DNA of 64,000 nucleotides from Scatophagus argus (taxonomy: Eukaryota > Chordata > Actinopteri > Scatophagidae). The position numbers and the translations under genes are program-made. The stretch's first letter is position 1. Each line of letters begins with the position of its first letter. Shown one piece after another: positions 28,101 through 41,556 of the stretch. The notes beneath the pieces are model-generated. The model did no database searches and had not been told where the DNA came from. It was given only the letters and a program-made list of their open reading frames with translations. The stretch lies in contig NC_058494.1 in NCBI RefSeq assembly GCF_020382885.2, positions 12,418,001 to 12,482,000 of the forward strand, written 5' to 3'.

Positions 28101-31100
28101 TCACCTTGCCACTGTGAGCCTTGTTGTCCAGGACTACCTGCATGAGAAAAGTGACCAGCAGACAATTCATATCCTGTGAAACTGTATTTTGTCAGACAAT
28201 AAAGTCTGTTTAATGAAATACAGAAGATGGAGGTTGGGAAATTTGAGGGGTTTATGCTCATGTTATGAAATTACACACATTCTTTAGACTAAAATTTAAA
28301 GTACAGTTTAAACAACAAAATCAAATAAAAGGGATTTAGTTATTTGGCAGTGCAGAGAAGGCTTTGAAAAAGCATGCAGACTATTATGTAGGGAAACAAT
28401 TTGTACAAAAACAAACATATAATGTGAAATGGTAGCTCTGAGTGAGTAAGTGAAAAAGGGAATAAAATGTATAAAACATCAAAAATATTTCTGTGAAACT
28501 GGCCCATGAGAGTCAAACATTACGTTTAATGAGTGGCCTTCCACAACCACAAATAATCAAGACGTATAACTACAGTCACTTAAATCTCCCTAACTGGGAA
28601 TACTTTTGCCAATCTGTTGCTCTCACTGCTCTTGGTGGAGGTCAGCAGATGAATAAATCAGATTTTATCATATTTATAATCCTGTGAATATCACTGCCTC
28701 AGGAATATGTGACGTTTGAGCTCATCAGAAATGGAAGTGAACCACATTGAGAACAAGGCAGCTCCTCTGATCAGCCCATCATCCAAGACCTCCATTCGTT
28801 CCCTTTATTGCTCACCGTTATGTGAAAAGTGTAGCAGTCTGGAATCTCATTGTTGATGATGGTCTGTACATTGATCGCCTTCAGCTGGAACTCTATGGTG
28901 ACGTTAATGAGCCTTGAAAAAAGAAATTGAGAAGTTTTTAAGAGGGGAAACAGATCGCGAGGCAGAAGCACACATTTAATGTTGCTGGAAAGACTGACCT
29001 CCATACCTGTCTGTGTGTGTTTTTGTAAGGAAATCTTTATTGGTGTTCTTGTATACATGCTTGAGTGTGCGTTTGCAGCAGAGCTAAGTGACTTGTTGAA
29101 TGTCATCACCAGATACTAGAGAGATAAATCTGACCAAAGGATGTCAAACATGGAGAAGCCGAAGCCATGTGAAAAATGAAGCCTTACTTGTGGAACTTGA
29201 GTGTAAAGTTCTTGTAGCTGCTGGCGAGTGAAGCTGGAGGGACAGACAGCGGGTTAACTCCTATGCAGTCTGAAAATAGAGGAGAGCAGACAGAGAACAA
29301 TCATGATTCATAAATACTGGTGTACACCAAAGTTACAATAAAAGGTGGAGTGGGAAAAAAATGATTTCCAATTTCTGGCATCGTGCTGTTTCTCTCCATA
29401 ACGTGAGTACAACATAAATGATTATGAATAATCTTATCAGAATTATTAGAAGAAGCAGGTAACAAAGAAGCATTCGACATACTTGCATAATAATTAATTG
29501 CAAGATTTTAACATGAGGTTGTTTCCAGTGTTCTTACTTCCTCTTCATTTGGTCAAATTTGACTCATGAACAAAGTGATAAGAGGAAGTAAGAAACTCTA
29601 AGGGTACGCAACACCTTCTTACACTGGTGTTGTGTATAACCTCCATCAGGGACAACAGATGCATATTAGCAGCTAACCAACTGTAGTGCATTCACTTTTA
29701 ATTGTGTGCAAGTGTGAGAGTTGTGTGAGTTAGTTATTTTTATATATTAAAGAAAGCCTTTGAGGCACTTTGTTTGAGAATACACTCCTGCTCTCGTAGC
29801 TACTTGTGCTGGAGGCAGAGAGCGTTCTCAAATATCTGTCCCACTCAGACACTTCCTTTTGAAGTGATAAAAGAAGTTGCTGGAGTTGGTCCTTCAGGCA
29901 AACAAATGCCAGTGTTAAGGTAAAGGTAACCAGCTTGACTTATAACTGTTAAAAAATTATGTGCAAGCTATGGACAGTCCATTCTTCATGTGGTCTGCAG
30001 CACTATCCCCACATTCTCATGTGCTTGTTTTAGTGTAAAAAGGAAGTGTGCCTTAGCAGCTGCTCCTATTGATGGGAGTTTGTCACATAAAAAAAAGTAA
30101 AACTAAACTGACACCATGGTACATCTGTTTTGGTGTACTGCTCTTAGCCATTACAGGCCCCACCATTAAATGGGAACTGTTCTCTTTTAACACACTGGAA
30201 AACACAGAGATGACAACAGCCTTCTGGCACCATAGGCGAATGGAAATCACAGTTCTGCAATATCCCCTCCACATTGTACAGTGTAGATGATGTACCTGTC
30301 ATGATGTGTGGGTCTATATTGAAGGTGTCATTGGCTGGGTCGATGCGTCCCCTCTTGTAGTACTGCTGGCAGAGGGAGAGCGCGCTGTCATTGAAACCAA
30401 CACCGTAGACGTATGCATATCGTCCCACTGTGGTCTCTGGTAAGGCCAGATACTGGGAGAGAGGTGGGAGAGGCACGTGTCTTTATGATTTGACATCATA
30501 TATGTAATGAGAGGAAAATGAAGGGAAATGGAGTTTCTGTTGGGTTCAGTCAAAGGCTGAGCTGAGCTGAACAGACTTACTAGCGAGACAGCAGTTAACA
30601 TCTGCACATGGTACAGCAGTCAAATCCCTTTGAACGAGGCAAGGTTAAAATGCTTTGCTATGTGACAGATTCAACATTATATGGAGACATGTAGAACTCA
30701 CAATGTCTTACTAACTTCTCACTGGTTGTTCAATCAAACATTTAATCTAGTGTCATGATGGCCTCTCTGAGCCCTGAGCAGGTGGTGACATTTTTCTCTG
30801 CAAGACTTTCACCAGTCCTGATGAGTAGGTAGAAACATCATCATTGTACCTTTTAATGTATAATATATAATTTTAATGTGTAAATTCCTAAATACTCTAC
30901 CTCAAGTCTTAAGGAGGAATTGTTTTCATGTATTCAATAAACCAGTTTAAGAAAGAAAGAAAACAAAATTTGTTTTTCAGTTAGAACATAATGACAAATT
31001 AAAACAATAATAAAAGAATAATTTGAGCACTAATTTTAATAAGTGGCTTGATACACTGAAGCAGTTTTTCTATTTTCCTCAGGGCTCACCTGGTCCACTG

Positions 31101-34100
31101 CATAGAAGATGTGCTCATAGACATCACTCTGTGTATAAACAGCAAAGGAGTCATCTGAGGACTCATCGTAGTCTTTGAGGAAAAGGTGCTTGAAGGTCAT
31201 AGTGTTCTCTTCCTTGAATGTCACCACCACCTGGTTACTGAGGCCAAACAGCACTAACTGCAGGGAAGAGGGGAACATGTTACAAAAAACTGTCAGGACA
31301 AAAGAAAAGGATAGAAGGGAGAGTGAGACGGGAGAAGGGATGAAGTAAAAACATGAGGCTGTAGTATTCAGGCGCACTTTTAAGACATCTACTACAACGA
31401 TTACGCAGTTCACTAAAGCACTAAATCTAAATACAGAGAGCAGATTGACAGAAAGTGTATATACAAAGACTGTAACTATGAAGGCCCAATAAAAAGCAAC
31501 CTTGCAATGAGAAACAAAATAGCAACACAGGGTTAAGATGCGACACGTGATGCACCTGAGCTGTGACAATAACGATCTTGAGCAGTTGCAGAACGAGCTT
31601 ATAAGGCTTGCGGCCCTTGGCATGATATTTATCACAAGGGCTCATGAAGAAGTATTTCAACTTCCGGCGAATGGCCTCCTCTTCCTGATCAGCTCCAACC
31701 CAATGATCTGCCGTTGTCGTGGGAAACCGATGGTTGCTGTGGTTGCTGCCATGAGTGTTACTCTGATGGTCACTCTCCCCGCTGCTGTCTGTGGAACCAT
31801 AGCGAGTCACTGAGCGAGACAGGCCTTCACATTCTGAAAGAAAAAATAAGCAATATTTACTTTGTTATTGATGCTCATACAGATTTCAATTTTTTTCCAA
31901 CAACCTAATCACAATAAAAAGCTCTTAATGAATATCCCACTAGTGTATAAGCTCCCACTGAACTTCTGGTTGTTCACTGAAATAAAAAAATGTTTTAAAA
32001 ACCATTTGAGCCATGCAGCACACTTTTAAGCATCTTTCAATATATCTAATGGTCAAAATCAAAAAAGTCAAAACGAGGCCCCGAGGAAGACCCAGGACAC
32101 GCTGGAGGGATTATGTCACTCGGCTGGCCTGGGAACGCCTTGAGGCCTGCCCGGAAGAGCTGGAGAAAGTGACTGGGGAGAGGGAAGTCTGGGCATCCCT
32201 GCTCAAGCTGCTGCCCCCGCGACCTGGTCCCGGATGAAGCGGAAGAAGATGGATGGATGGATGGATAGAGTTTCTAACATATATATATATATATATACTG
32301 CTATATATGAATATATGTATATATATGTATCTGTATGTATGTATGTATGTATGTTTAAAATACAATGTTAAAATTCACAGAAATGCCAAAGATAGGTTTG
32401 ATCTTAGAAATATCTTAGTTGCACATCTTTAAAAATATGGGTCTATGTAATAAGTTAACAAAAGCCCATATTCACTTTAATAAATATAAAAATGATGTAA
32501 AAAATATTTTAAATAAATTATTAAATATCAACACTAATACAGAATGTACCTCACCATTTTCTTGGATTCACAAAAGCACTATACGCAGTATTTTACAAAC
32601 ATCAGCCACAAACAGATATTTTTATCTTCTGAAATTTAAGTGTGGAAGTCTCGTGATTCAAAGTTAAAACTGCTTACAGGGTTTTTCCTCAGAAATTGTT
32701 TGCAGCTGGTCAGTCACTCTGATCCTGAGGCATTTTGTGTCAGTACAAAGTCACTTTGTAGATCACGGCCTAAACAGTTACCACACTCGCTGAAAATATT
32801 TCTCCTGTGAAATAGTTTCTCTTCTGTTTCACCCTAGAGGTTAATATTTTATGTGACCTAAGTGTAGCTTATTAATTTCTAGCAACACAAGAGAGATTTG
32901 TCTAATACTCTGGTTTATGACTAAATATCTGCAAGAATAAAGATATTTCCAAGAGATTCAACTTTACTTTGTTTTGTTTGTTTGCTAGTTAGCAAATGTT
33001 TGCATACTAACACTAAATGACAGTGAACATAATAAATATTATACCTAGCATTTAACTGAAGGCACTGCTGCTCTTGCAGAGCTACTAGCATGGCTTTAAT
33101 CTTGTTTATTTTATGTTTGCAGTCAGTTGGACTTTGTTCTGGGTGAGGTGGAGCACATCTGCTATAAAACATAACAGGAAACCCTTGCTTTAAAATCTTT
33201 TGGTATATGATGCATAAATAAATGGATCTAGGTCACGAGACAGTTACACTAAAGAATGTCAAGACGATGACAAATCAAATGCAAATACATCATTGAAGGC
33301 AGCGTAACTAGGAAGCAAGACCAAGAGTCTGTACTGTGCAGTCAGTTGTGACTTTAACAACTGAAAGCAGCAACCACATGAATTAAGCTGGTCTTCCAAA
33401 TTGCTGACCTCAAGTCTGTCATAGTCTGTCTACATACTGACAATGATTAAGTCTGGTGAAGTAGTTACTTCAATCAGTGATTACTTCTGGTGATTACTTC
33501 TAGGCTTTACAACTCCTCACTTGAGGGAAGGAGGAGGAAATAGGGTACAAATAGGGTACAAAGGACAGAAGGGAAGGAGAGGTGGCCACTCACTGTGCAA
33601 TAAGTTATCTTTGTAACGTTTGTATAGCTTATTATTATACCTGTTTACAAATAGTTGATGTTTGTCGTTGTTAGCAAACTGCCCTGTGTGCTGCTTCTAC
33701 TTTTATAAGCTGCTGGAAATTCAATTTCCCCAAGGGAGTCATCCCAAAGGGATCAATAAAGTGAAATAAAGTCTAAGTCTAAGTCTAAGCCTTAGACTTC
33801 TTAGATGCCTTAGACTCTAAAGCATCCTGTCGGCACCACACATGTGCCAAGAGCCTGAACAGTCTGTCTTGAGGTTTAACTGTTCGCCTTTCAGTCTGAC
33901 ACCTTTCTCTTTGTCTCTCAGTGTGCATGGCTTTACTCTGTCCCCTCTGGCTCTTTGGGCATGTGCTCAGCTAAACATGTGATCTAACCCTTTCAACTCC
34001 AAAACTGCAAGGACTAATTCAAAAAAATGTTGCTATGGGTTGTTCTCCAAAGAGCACAGTGTATAAAATCAGCCCTTATTTTTACAGTTGCATATCAAAA

Positions 34101-37100
34101 ATACTGCAACACTTTTTTTTATCATATCAAAATCAGAGAGAAGTCATACTTTATTCTCTCGGTCTACCTTTTTAAAAACAGAAAAGAATTGATGTTCAGG
34201 TTCCACTATCAAAGTATGTAAATGTGTTTCAACCAGTGATAGTGAAAGAGTCCATACTGTGTCAGCAAGATACTGCTGACATCACTGTGGTCGATGACTA
34301 GCAGTGGGAAAGGTTAGGTGAGGTAAAGGCTGGCCTAGACGTCTAGCCCAACTGAGTTTGACAAAGGTAACAGAAAATTAGGTCAGCATGTATGAGGTTA
34401 TACAGCAGAAGGGGGAAACACTACTACCACTTTACCAATAATGTTCTCCTGAGCTTGATCATAAGGGCTTCACAACTCATCATATGGAACTAATTCTTAG
34501 TATTTATTGCAACTCCTTTAACACTGCCTCTTTCTGTAATTTAATGCTTACCAAATAAGCAAGTGTTGAATTTCTGCACACGTCTCCCATAAACCTACTG
34601 AAGATGCAATGTTTCGGTCGTAAAGCTTCGCCAGGCATCCAATTTACAATATGAAATAACTACATTTTAATTCAAGAGCCACAGCTACAAACTAATCTTG
34701 GCAGATCCGGTTTAAGCTACTTTATACCTTTTGGCGGAATGGAAATAACTGCAAACGGACATCTAGATTTGTTTTTTTTAAATCTTTTTTAAATCTTGTC
34801 AATCGTGGGCATCTGGACCTATTTGTGTTGTTTCTATAATGCAATGTTTCTTGTTCTCAGGTCTCTCTGAACAGAAACATTTCAATCTCAATGAATCCAC
34901 CTGATTAAATTAAGTACAATTTAAGAACTGTGTTGGACATTGAACATGTCTACGGCAGACAATTGAGCTATTTATGAGACTATTTACGGTTGGAAACAAA
35001 GCTGACTGACATGCCATTGTAGGATCTGAACAAATCACAAAAAAGTCACAAATCACAAAGTAGGCTAATCATACTTAATACTTGTCACATGCCTTTTAGC
35101 TGCCACGACCTTTAAAGAAACACCGAGAATGGGATCACTCAGTTTACATTCAGGAAATAACTTGTTGGACATAAACTCAAACTCGTGGTGGTTATAGTAT
35201 ATATAATTTAGAGCATCTGATTAGCACTCAACTGACATGGGGATTTTATTTAACTATTACTATTTGGTCAAAGTCAGCATGTGCAAGGTCAGAAAAATGG
35301 CTGAATCAGGATGAATCCAAACAGACAGAGTAAGTCAGCAGAGAGCTAACCATCAGCTTAGCAGAGCTGTTTAATGGAAATAAGAAGTGAAACTAGGCAA
35401 AAAAAAAAAAAAACACTGTTGAGAATCAGTCAACATTAACTGTAAACAAGATGAAAGTTCAACAGAATAACATTACACAAAAAAGGGACTGGCGTAACTC
35501 AAAACTCTTGTCACAACGGTGTTTGTTCAGATACATTTCTTTATACACTTTTCAAATTTGTTTGCAGTCCTTTAATACTGTTGGGCTTATGTTTCTTAAG
35601 AAACAACCAAAATCCATTCAGCAGAACCAGAGATATTTCCTATTTCACTCATTGTTCTTCCTTGTCAAAACCTAGTGCATATGTTACCCATGATGCAACT
35701 CAACCAACAACTGTTCAACTGGAGATTCTCGCGTGCTATGCTAGTTGCAGGTAATGCAGCCTTAATTTGCTAGTCTCCATCAGAGATGATCTACAGAGGG
35801 CCACAGAGGTTTGGTAAGCTCATTTCTTTCTAAATCTACACCCCTAGATTTGTGTTATTTTTAAACTTGTAGTCTAAGTTCCAGCGGATGATAACTCAGG
35901 TGAGTCATTTTATAGTTTTACATAATTGATTTTCAGTAGTATTCCCCACCACCCGCAAACAGACTGATTCCTAAAACCAGGAGTTATAGTTAAATTCATG
36001 TGGCAAAACTTAAAATAAAGGTTAAGTAAGACATCAACTGTGCTACTCAAAGTTTTAAAGATTTGTAAAACTATTAGAAAACTGATTTTATAGTTGCACT
36101 TGTTTAGATTGTCACAAGATGGAAATAAGGTGCAACCTGAGGTTTTATGATTACCGCATGTGGGCTCGGGAGCAAACCAAAACCACATTCACGGGGATCA
36201 GTTCCTGCATTATTCTACACCTGCTCTTAACCTCTGAAAACATCTAGCTATCAGGGTGATATCGACAACATCCAGATGAGCACTTCCCTTCAACGAAATA
36301 TACTGCATCTCTGTCACATTTGAGGGAGGTCAAAGGCTTTGACAGGAGTTGCGTGCCTCAGTGAGAATGAAAAACATACAAAAGAATCCGACCACTTCAC
36401 ATTTCATGCAGACAATAGGCAGGAGAATGAGTGCACGCTTATCTTTGATCAGATGAGCGTGTCGATTGTCACGGCAGATAGCAATCTGACAAAAAAAAAA
36501 GTGTGGGCGGGCTATTGACAGAGCCACCAAATTTGACACAAGCCGAGTTAACCTGTGAAAATATCTGGCTCTTCCAGTTCATGGTCGCCTGTGGAGTGCT
36601 GGCAGAGACAGTGACTTGTCTGTCAATCAAAATCTTCAGTGAAAATCTGTCAACAACTTGGTATCTGTGCCTAGATCTAGCCTGGCAGTCCCCAGCAAGA
36701 GGCCACCCACAGGTTCACAGGCGGCGAGTCCAAAACTTCAACTTGTACCCGAGTTGAAGGAATCATCTTGAACAAAAAATAATGATATACATATAGACAT
36801 GTTCTTGGTAGGAGCTGGTACTTTTTATGAACTACATCCTTTTGCAGCAACTTTATTTTACCAGCACAAGGTTTATTATAAGGGGAAAGGGGCCTCATCA
36901 TGTGGCTCCGAATTTGAAATACAAAAATTTCCAAAGTACAAAAGTGTGGGAGAAAAAAATCTTTCTACCATTTGGGTGAACTGACCCTTTAACCTGAACC
37001 TTAGTTAACACTAAATAAAAAGCAGACCTTAATGTGTACCTCATAAGCAAACCAGAAAAAAACACAAGCTAGTGTTAAAATACTTCAAAAATCTTTGACC

Positions 37101-38390
37101 AAGAAAAGGGGGAGAAAAGAACATCTCTTGAAAAATGCAGACTCAGCCATGTGTGAGAGAAGCTTATGAGGTGGTGTTGAAACTATTATTATGCATGAAC
37201 AAGTCAGACTAATTAGATGTGCTTGACTTCGCAGCTGAAAGGGGGGCTAATGGTGGTGATGGAGGATCTTGGTCATCACGGCCAGACGGTTTAAACAACA
37301 ATCTCCTTCAGACCGAGAAAACTCGCAGTCAACACAACCTTTGGGACTGTAGCAAAATGTTGTTCAGTACTAATGTTAATCCACCTTGATACAATTTTAA
37401 GTGCATTCTATTAATTATAATCTACAATACATGTAGTTAAAGGTAAATCCCCAAGGTAAACACAACTGGGACTGCAACTCACAATTATTTTCAAGATTAA
37501 ATAGCCAGTTATTTAGTCGAGGAATGTCAGGGCATAGCGGGAAAATGCTCATCAGATGTTTAAAGACCCTGAGGTCACATCATTAAACGTCTTGTTTTGT
37601 TTGACCAACAGTTCAAAACCAAAAGGTATCAATTTATAGCGAAAAGCAGCCAGACACAACACAATGTCTTTGGCATTTCGTGACAAAAGAATCAAATGAT
37701 TAACTGACAGTTGAAATAATCATATTTTCAGTCAAGCACTAATGTGTTTCAGCTCTGCTATTGTCTGTGTTTATTCTTTAATCAAAGCACTGAAGCAATA
37801 CATTTACAGGTTTTGTACTTTCATTTTGTAACATTTCTGTTTCACTCTTTTGAGAGGCAACGATTTTAGGGGGCAAAGAAATGTTTCATAGCTATCCCTT
37901 TCTATTACGTATTAGTTTTCACTGCTGTATGATAATGTGTTTTTGTATTCCAGTCACATCAAATTTCTGTAAAAGGACGTGACATGTGGAGGAGCACAGA
38001 GAGGAAAAAAAACACTTTTTCAACCAGGATTAAAGCTGATGCTGAAAGAGTAATTTGGGGAAAAACACTGCTGTTTGTAATGATTATTGTACCTCAGCTG
38101 TCCAGAGGGTGACTGAGAGGAAACACAGTGAAGGCTCAGGTGACCGTGATATTGTGCATATCTCAATAACAACAAAAACCACAACAACTACTTCTAGCCT
38201 GTATTTAAAGAAAAAAACACGAGACAGCTTTAAAACTAGCTCAAATTCCAACAAAGAGAAACAACAAAACTGTGCATTAATAAATTAAACAATCTTTCAA
38301 AAAGACAAGTGAGTCATGGTCGACGGCTACGTTAAATTTAAAAGTTGACAACACATTACCCGGGGAGTCCAAGTGTCCTGTTGACGCCAT
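25145..38390 (-). CDS. mcoln1: Mucolipin-1 (TRPML1), lysosomal cation channel
   Basis: Fourteen coding exons join in phase to 589 aa (human about 580): 38360-38390, 31556-31833, 31090-31257, 30296-30452, 29188-29269, 28816-28912, 28038-28137, 27707-27813, 27272-27421, 26957-27058, 26661-26783, 26091-26297, 25865-25995, 25145-25181. A basic phosphoinositide-binding patch (RRKLKYFF ... KGRKPYK, about 65-86) precedes TM1 (about 87-110). A large luminal domain with an acidic YDESSDD loop follows, then TM2-TM6, the selectivity filter NGDDMF (481-486), a Cys cluster CSFFCCC near the C-terminus and the end LLVN. TRPML1 releases Ca2+, Fe2+ and other cations from lysosomes in response to PI(3,5)P2. 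The MCOLN1 ending and the trappc5 neighbour favour mcoln1 over mcoln2/3. The N-terminus before the basic patch is Ser/Asn/His-rich and lacks the mammalian dileucine; an alternative first exon in the 6.5 kb intron 1 is possible. Confidence 0.95.
32072..32268 (+). mobile_element. 3' end of a non-LTR retrotransposon (LINE) with (GATG)n tail
   Basis: About 50 residues of an open frame (up to the stop at 32235-32237) read [20 protein letters not shown] and continue to LLPPRPGPG. This is the C-terminal tail found in many teleost LINE ORF2 proteins. It is followed by a short UTR and a (GATG)n run, the usual 3' tail. The 5' part of the element is absent, so this is a 5'-truncated dead copy in intron 1 of mcoln1, antisense to the gene. 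I cannot name the clade with certainty (Rex1/L2-type is a guess). Confidence 0.75.
32278..32352. repeat. (AT)n / (GTAT)n microsatellite
   Basis: AT dinucleotides run into TATG/GTAT units just 3' of the LINE tail. Confidence 0.9.
33655..33795 (+). repeat. LINE/SINE-type 3' tail with (GTCTAA)n
   Basis: The sequence runs CAATTTCCCC, GGGATCAATAAAG, then tandem GTCTAA units. The phrase 'fine C-rich stretch, GGGATCAATAAAG, short tandem tail' recurs near 48955-49055 in the same window, which marks it as the 3' end of a dispersed retroelement. Confidence 0.6.
37470..37742 (+). mobile_element. hAT-like non-autonomous element (MITE), degenerate
   Basis: It begins GGGACTGCAACTCACAATTATTTTCA and ends in an imperfect inverted version near 37712-37742 (ATAATCATATTTTCAGTCAAGCACT). 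Internally it has the CTTGTTTTGTTTGACCAACAGTTCAAA block known from teleost hAT-type MITEs. No transposase is encoded. Related partial copies lie near 8745, 17633 and 44646. Confidence 0.55.
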
Positions 38391-38640
38391 GTACTTAAAG
38401 CCTTGATTTGAAAAGAGAATAAATACATAAATAATTTGGCTAAAGCTCAGTTCAGCCAACGGTTAACTTGTCAAAACAACTTTGCAGCTCTCACTACAAC
38501 ACTACCGTCCAGCCACAGCAGCCCGGCCGAGCTGCGGTGCTGCTGTTTGCACAAACTCTCTTCCGCTCTGTCCGGTCATGTGACTGACACCATGTGACCA
38601 CGTTAGTCACTGCTCCGTGCTGAGGCGCCAGCCCTTACAG
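38391..38640 (-). promoter_or_regulatory. Probable mcoln1 promoter and 5' UTR
   Basis: The sequence upstream of the mcoln1 ATG becomes GC-rich around 38500-38640 and holds two CATGTG E-boxes at 38575-38584 and 38589-38598. No TATA box is obvious and the start site is not defined. Confidence 0.45.
38575..38584. promoter_or_regulatory. MiT/TFE-type E-box (M-box, CLEAR-like) upstream of mcoln1
   Basis: GTCATGTGAC differs at one position from the CLEAR consensus GTCACGTGAC and contains the M-box core TCATGTGA. It lies about 185 bp upstream of the mcoln1 ATG, and a second CATGTGAC follows 14 bp away. MCOLN1 is an established TFEB target, so a functional site is plausible. Confidence 0.5.
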
Positions 38641-40326
38641 CACCCCGGGTTATATACTGATCCTGTGCAATGTATCCACCATAATCGTGTCCCTGTCTCA
38701 TCCTGTCCCGGTTTACTTGTTCATTTCTACATATGAACGTTTGAGTGTTTTTCCCATGTTTTTACTTCTTAAGAGGTATCTAAATATAACCAAATTTTGG
38801 TACCTAAATCACCTTCAAGGTCACCGGTGAACTCCATGACTATATAATAAATAGATTTTTTATTACCAGAAAAACAATCCTAATCTATTATCTCTGCTTT
38901 GCAATAAAAGGTGATAGAAACATGACCTTTGTGCTTGTTTGTGTTACATTGTGCAAGTGTTTCGGTTAGAAAAGGCTACTGAACAACTGTTAGATGAGGA
39001 ATAAATTCCTGCAACAATTCCATCCAGTGTAGTGATTTTTTTGAGGATGGATGCCATCTATCTATCCATCCATTTTCTATACAGCTTATCCGTCAGGGTC
39101 ACTGTCCCAGCTGACTCCAGGCGAAATCTGGGGTAGACCCTGGACTGGTCACCATCCAATCGCAGGGCCGACACACAAAGACAGAGAACCACACAGTCTC
39201 ACACACTCACAACTACGAGGAATCTAGAGTAGCCAATTGACCTAATGTGCATGTTTTTGGGATTGTGGAAGGAATCTGGAGAAAACCCAGACACATGGAG
39301 AACATGAGAGAAGAGTGAAAAGTGTCTTCTTTGTTTTCTCTTGGAAGTGACTCACCTTCTGTCATGGCTTTTCTAACACGCAATTTTTCATTTCCAACAT
39401 CCTACATGTTAAAACACCAAAGATTTTTTGAAAACATAAAATGAAAATACTGTTAAAATTGCTGGCTTCCAGAGTTCAAGAAAAAAATACGTTTGTCCAA
39501 AAATCATCCCTTCACATACTTATTTATATTTTAGAAAAGAAAATACAGGCATAAACAATATTTTGCAGACATGCCAACCATAATGCTTTAACTGCAGGCT
39601 TTTAATGTATGACACAAGTAAAGCTGCTCCACCTGTGGACAGATTCCTGTTAGACTGTGTTCAGGTGATCCCACAATACCAACGTGTGTAGACCGTCTGT
39701 GAGGGACACAGCTATTATCCCATCAGACTTGTCATTACAGATGCAGTCACACGTTTTATCTGACATATGGTAACACTAGGAAATGGAAGATTTTCCATCA
39801 GCTGCTTGGCTTGGAAATTGTTGGTGTCAGCCTACTCTGTACAAAAAACAAAAACCTCATCTGCAGCACAAGATTAACCAACAGCTTCAGATGAATAAGT
39901 TTTAGTGTGATGAGTAACATTCTCTGAAATTGTCGCACTTTCCAGTCTATCCAACAAATATATCAGAGTAACAGATATTATGTTGTATACAATGCAGCCT
40001 TCTACAGAGATACACGATTTCTCTATTAGTATTAGTATCTAATGGGCCAGTTGATGACATGTAAATAGATCAGCTTACATTCTACAGAATTGTAATAGCC
40101 CATGAAAATGTTTGCTTGTTGCAGTTTGAGTCTTCTTTTCATTTTGTAGAGTAGATTCTCTTGAATCAGTACATTTGCTATCCACACTTACTAAAATTAT
40201 TTTGCTATCTTCACCACAATCTGCAACGGTATTAGAGACATTCCAGCTCTAAATGAACATTATAACCCCACCCACCCATACTTCCTCTCAATCTTTCATA
40301 CAATATGTCACCCTATTGTCCCCGCT
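38641..40326. other. Intergenic region between mcoln1 and trappc5
   Basis: No exon is supported apart from the trappc5 3' UTR, whose end I could not define. A dispersed repeat occupies about 39045-39305. Confidence 0.4.
39045..39305 (-). mobile_element. Teleost interspersed repeat with (ATGG)n tail, degenerate
   Basis: On the plus strand it starts with CTATCTATCCATCCATTTTC, then TACAGCTTATCCGTCAGGGTC, and carries TCGCAGGGCCGACACACAAA and AATGTGCATGTTTTTGGGA blocks typical of a very common fish repeat. The (ATGG)n-type end lies at the 3' end on the minus strand, as in the LINE copy at 32072. Class assignment (LINE-derived) is inference. Confidence 0.6.
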
Positions 40327-41246
40327 CTATCTGGCTTCAAGTGCTTTGTCTCTGGTGATCACCGCCTCGCTGAACTTGATCATGAGTGTGGTGCCCTTGT
40401 GCCAGTGGACCGTGACCTTGGCAGGGAAGCCACTGTGGGTGAGGATGGCCTCTACAAGCCCTCCGATGAAGGCTGCACAGTTCAAGGTGCTATTCTCCTT
40501 AGGCACAGAAATGTACATGTTGACGAGGGGCTCTTTTTCAATGATATAGTAGGTCCTGTCATCGTCGTTGGCCTGCTCCAGCTTGTCTGCCTCCTTGCCA
40601 AACAAAGCTCGCCACACAGAGACCTAAGGAGTACCAAGCAAATGATTAGGGAAGATGTAGGCACAGGGGTTATACTAACTAAGAAGTCAATAACTTGACG
40701 GTTTAATTAAATTCCTTGTGTGACAAACTCTCATTTGCCACTTTGTTTCACTGATTTAGGGCCATCTTTTAATCACATAAGGCCAGAGAGCAGCAAGTAA
40801 AAAGACCAGGGGAGATGGAATACAATCAGAAGGTGTGATGATTAAAATACAGTCCCACACAGTCAAATAACTGGTCTGGTTCATTGGGACACTTAAATGG
40901 TACAGAGCCACCATTAAGTGTTTTGGTTTAAGCCAAGCTTTTCCTCTTATGACAGTCCAGTGAGTGAGTAGCCTACCTTAATGAAAAGCAGTATGTTCAG
41001 TACTTTAGTCTCCCTCTTGCCGTTCTTCTCTCTCAGGACCAGCACGTCCAGAAGGCTGGCTCCAACTCGCTGACCCAGCTCGGCCAGACGAGCCTGCAGC
41101 TCGGACACCGAGTACACCCTGCTCTGGCAGTACTGCACCACCTCCGAAAACAGCAGGGCGAAGGCACTCACACTCACTTCGGTTTTGGGGCGGCTCAGAG
41201 GCCGCTCCAAAATTGCAGACTTGCCTCGGGTGAAGCGAGTCTCCAT
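40327..41246 (-). CDS. trappc5: Trafficking protein particle complex subunit 5
   Basis: Two coding exons, 40977-41246 and 40327-40623, join in phase 0 to 188 aa, exactly the usual vertebrate length. The first exon encodes METRFTRGKSAILERPLSRP and ends LNILLFIK; the second begins VSVWRALFGKEADKLEQAND and ends RDKALEAR. It belongs to the Bet3/TRAPP alpha-beta fold family (TRAPPC5, yeast Trs31). TRAPPC5 is a core subunit of TRAPPII and TRAPPIII, which activate Rab GTPases and tether vesicles at the ER-Golgi and Golgi. The start is the only ATG giving the conserved N-terminus, and acceptor CTCCTTAG and donor AAG/GTAGGC are clear. It is transcribed towards mcoln1 and away from pglyrp2. No defect seen. 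Confidence 0.96.
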
Positions 41247-41556
41247 TGTTATTTGATTAGCGGCTGCCGCGGTACCAAGAGAAGGTGGGAAAGTCAAAGA
41301 CTACAAAGACAAGCTGCTCGACTTCAGGCTAGCAGGCTAATGCTAATCACACCAAACTGTTGCAGTGAACACCAAAATGAACACCAAAACAGCATCTGCG
41401 AAAATGTTTCTGAATTTATGTGAGGAATATTTTTCATTTCCCCCAGAAGACACTCAAACTACTAAATCACACGATAATCGCTTTTTACTTACTGCTTACT
41501 ACACCTGCTTCTGTTGTTGTTGTACTTACTTCCTGTTCCTATATTGACGTCACTAT

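Larger units (their letters stand above)
31834..38359 (-). other. mcoln1 intron 1
   Basis: A 6.5 kb intron that separates the 31-nt coding part of exon 1 from exon 2. It contains a LINE 3' fragment at 32072-32268, an AT microsatellite, a LINE-type tail at 33655-33795 and a hAT-like copy at 37470-37742. No additional in-frame mcoln1 exon was recognised. Confidence 0.6.

Noticed and set aside
40253-40698. Plus-strand frames of about 98 codons
   Set aside because: Antisense shadows of trappc5 exon 2.
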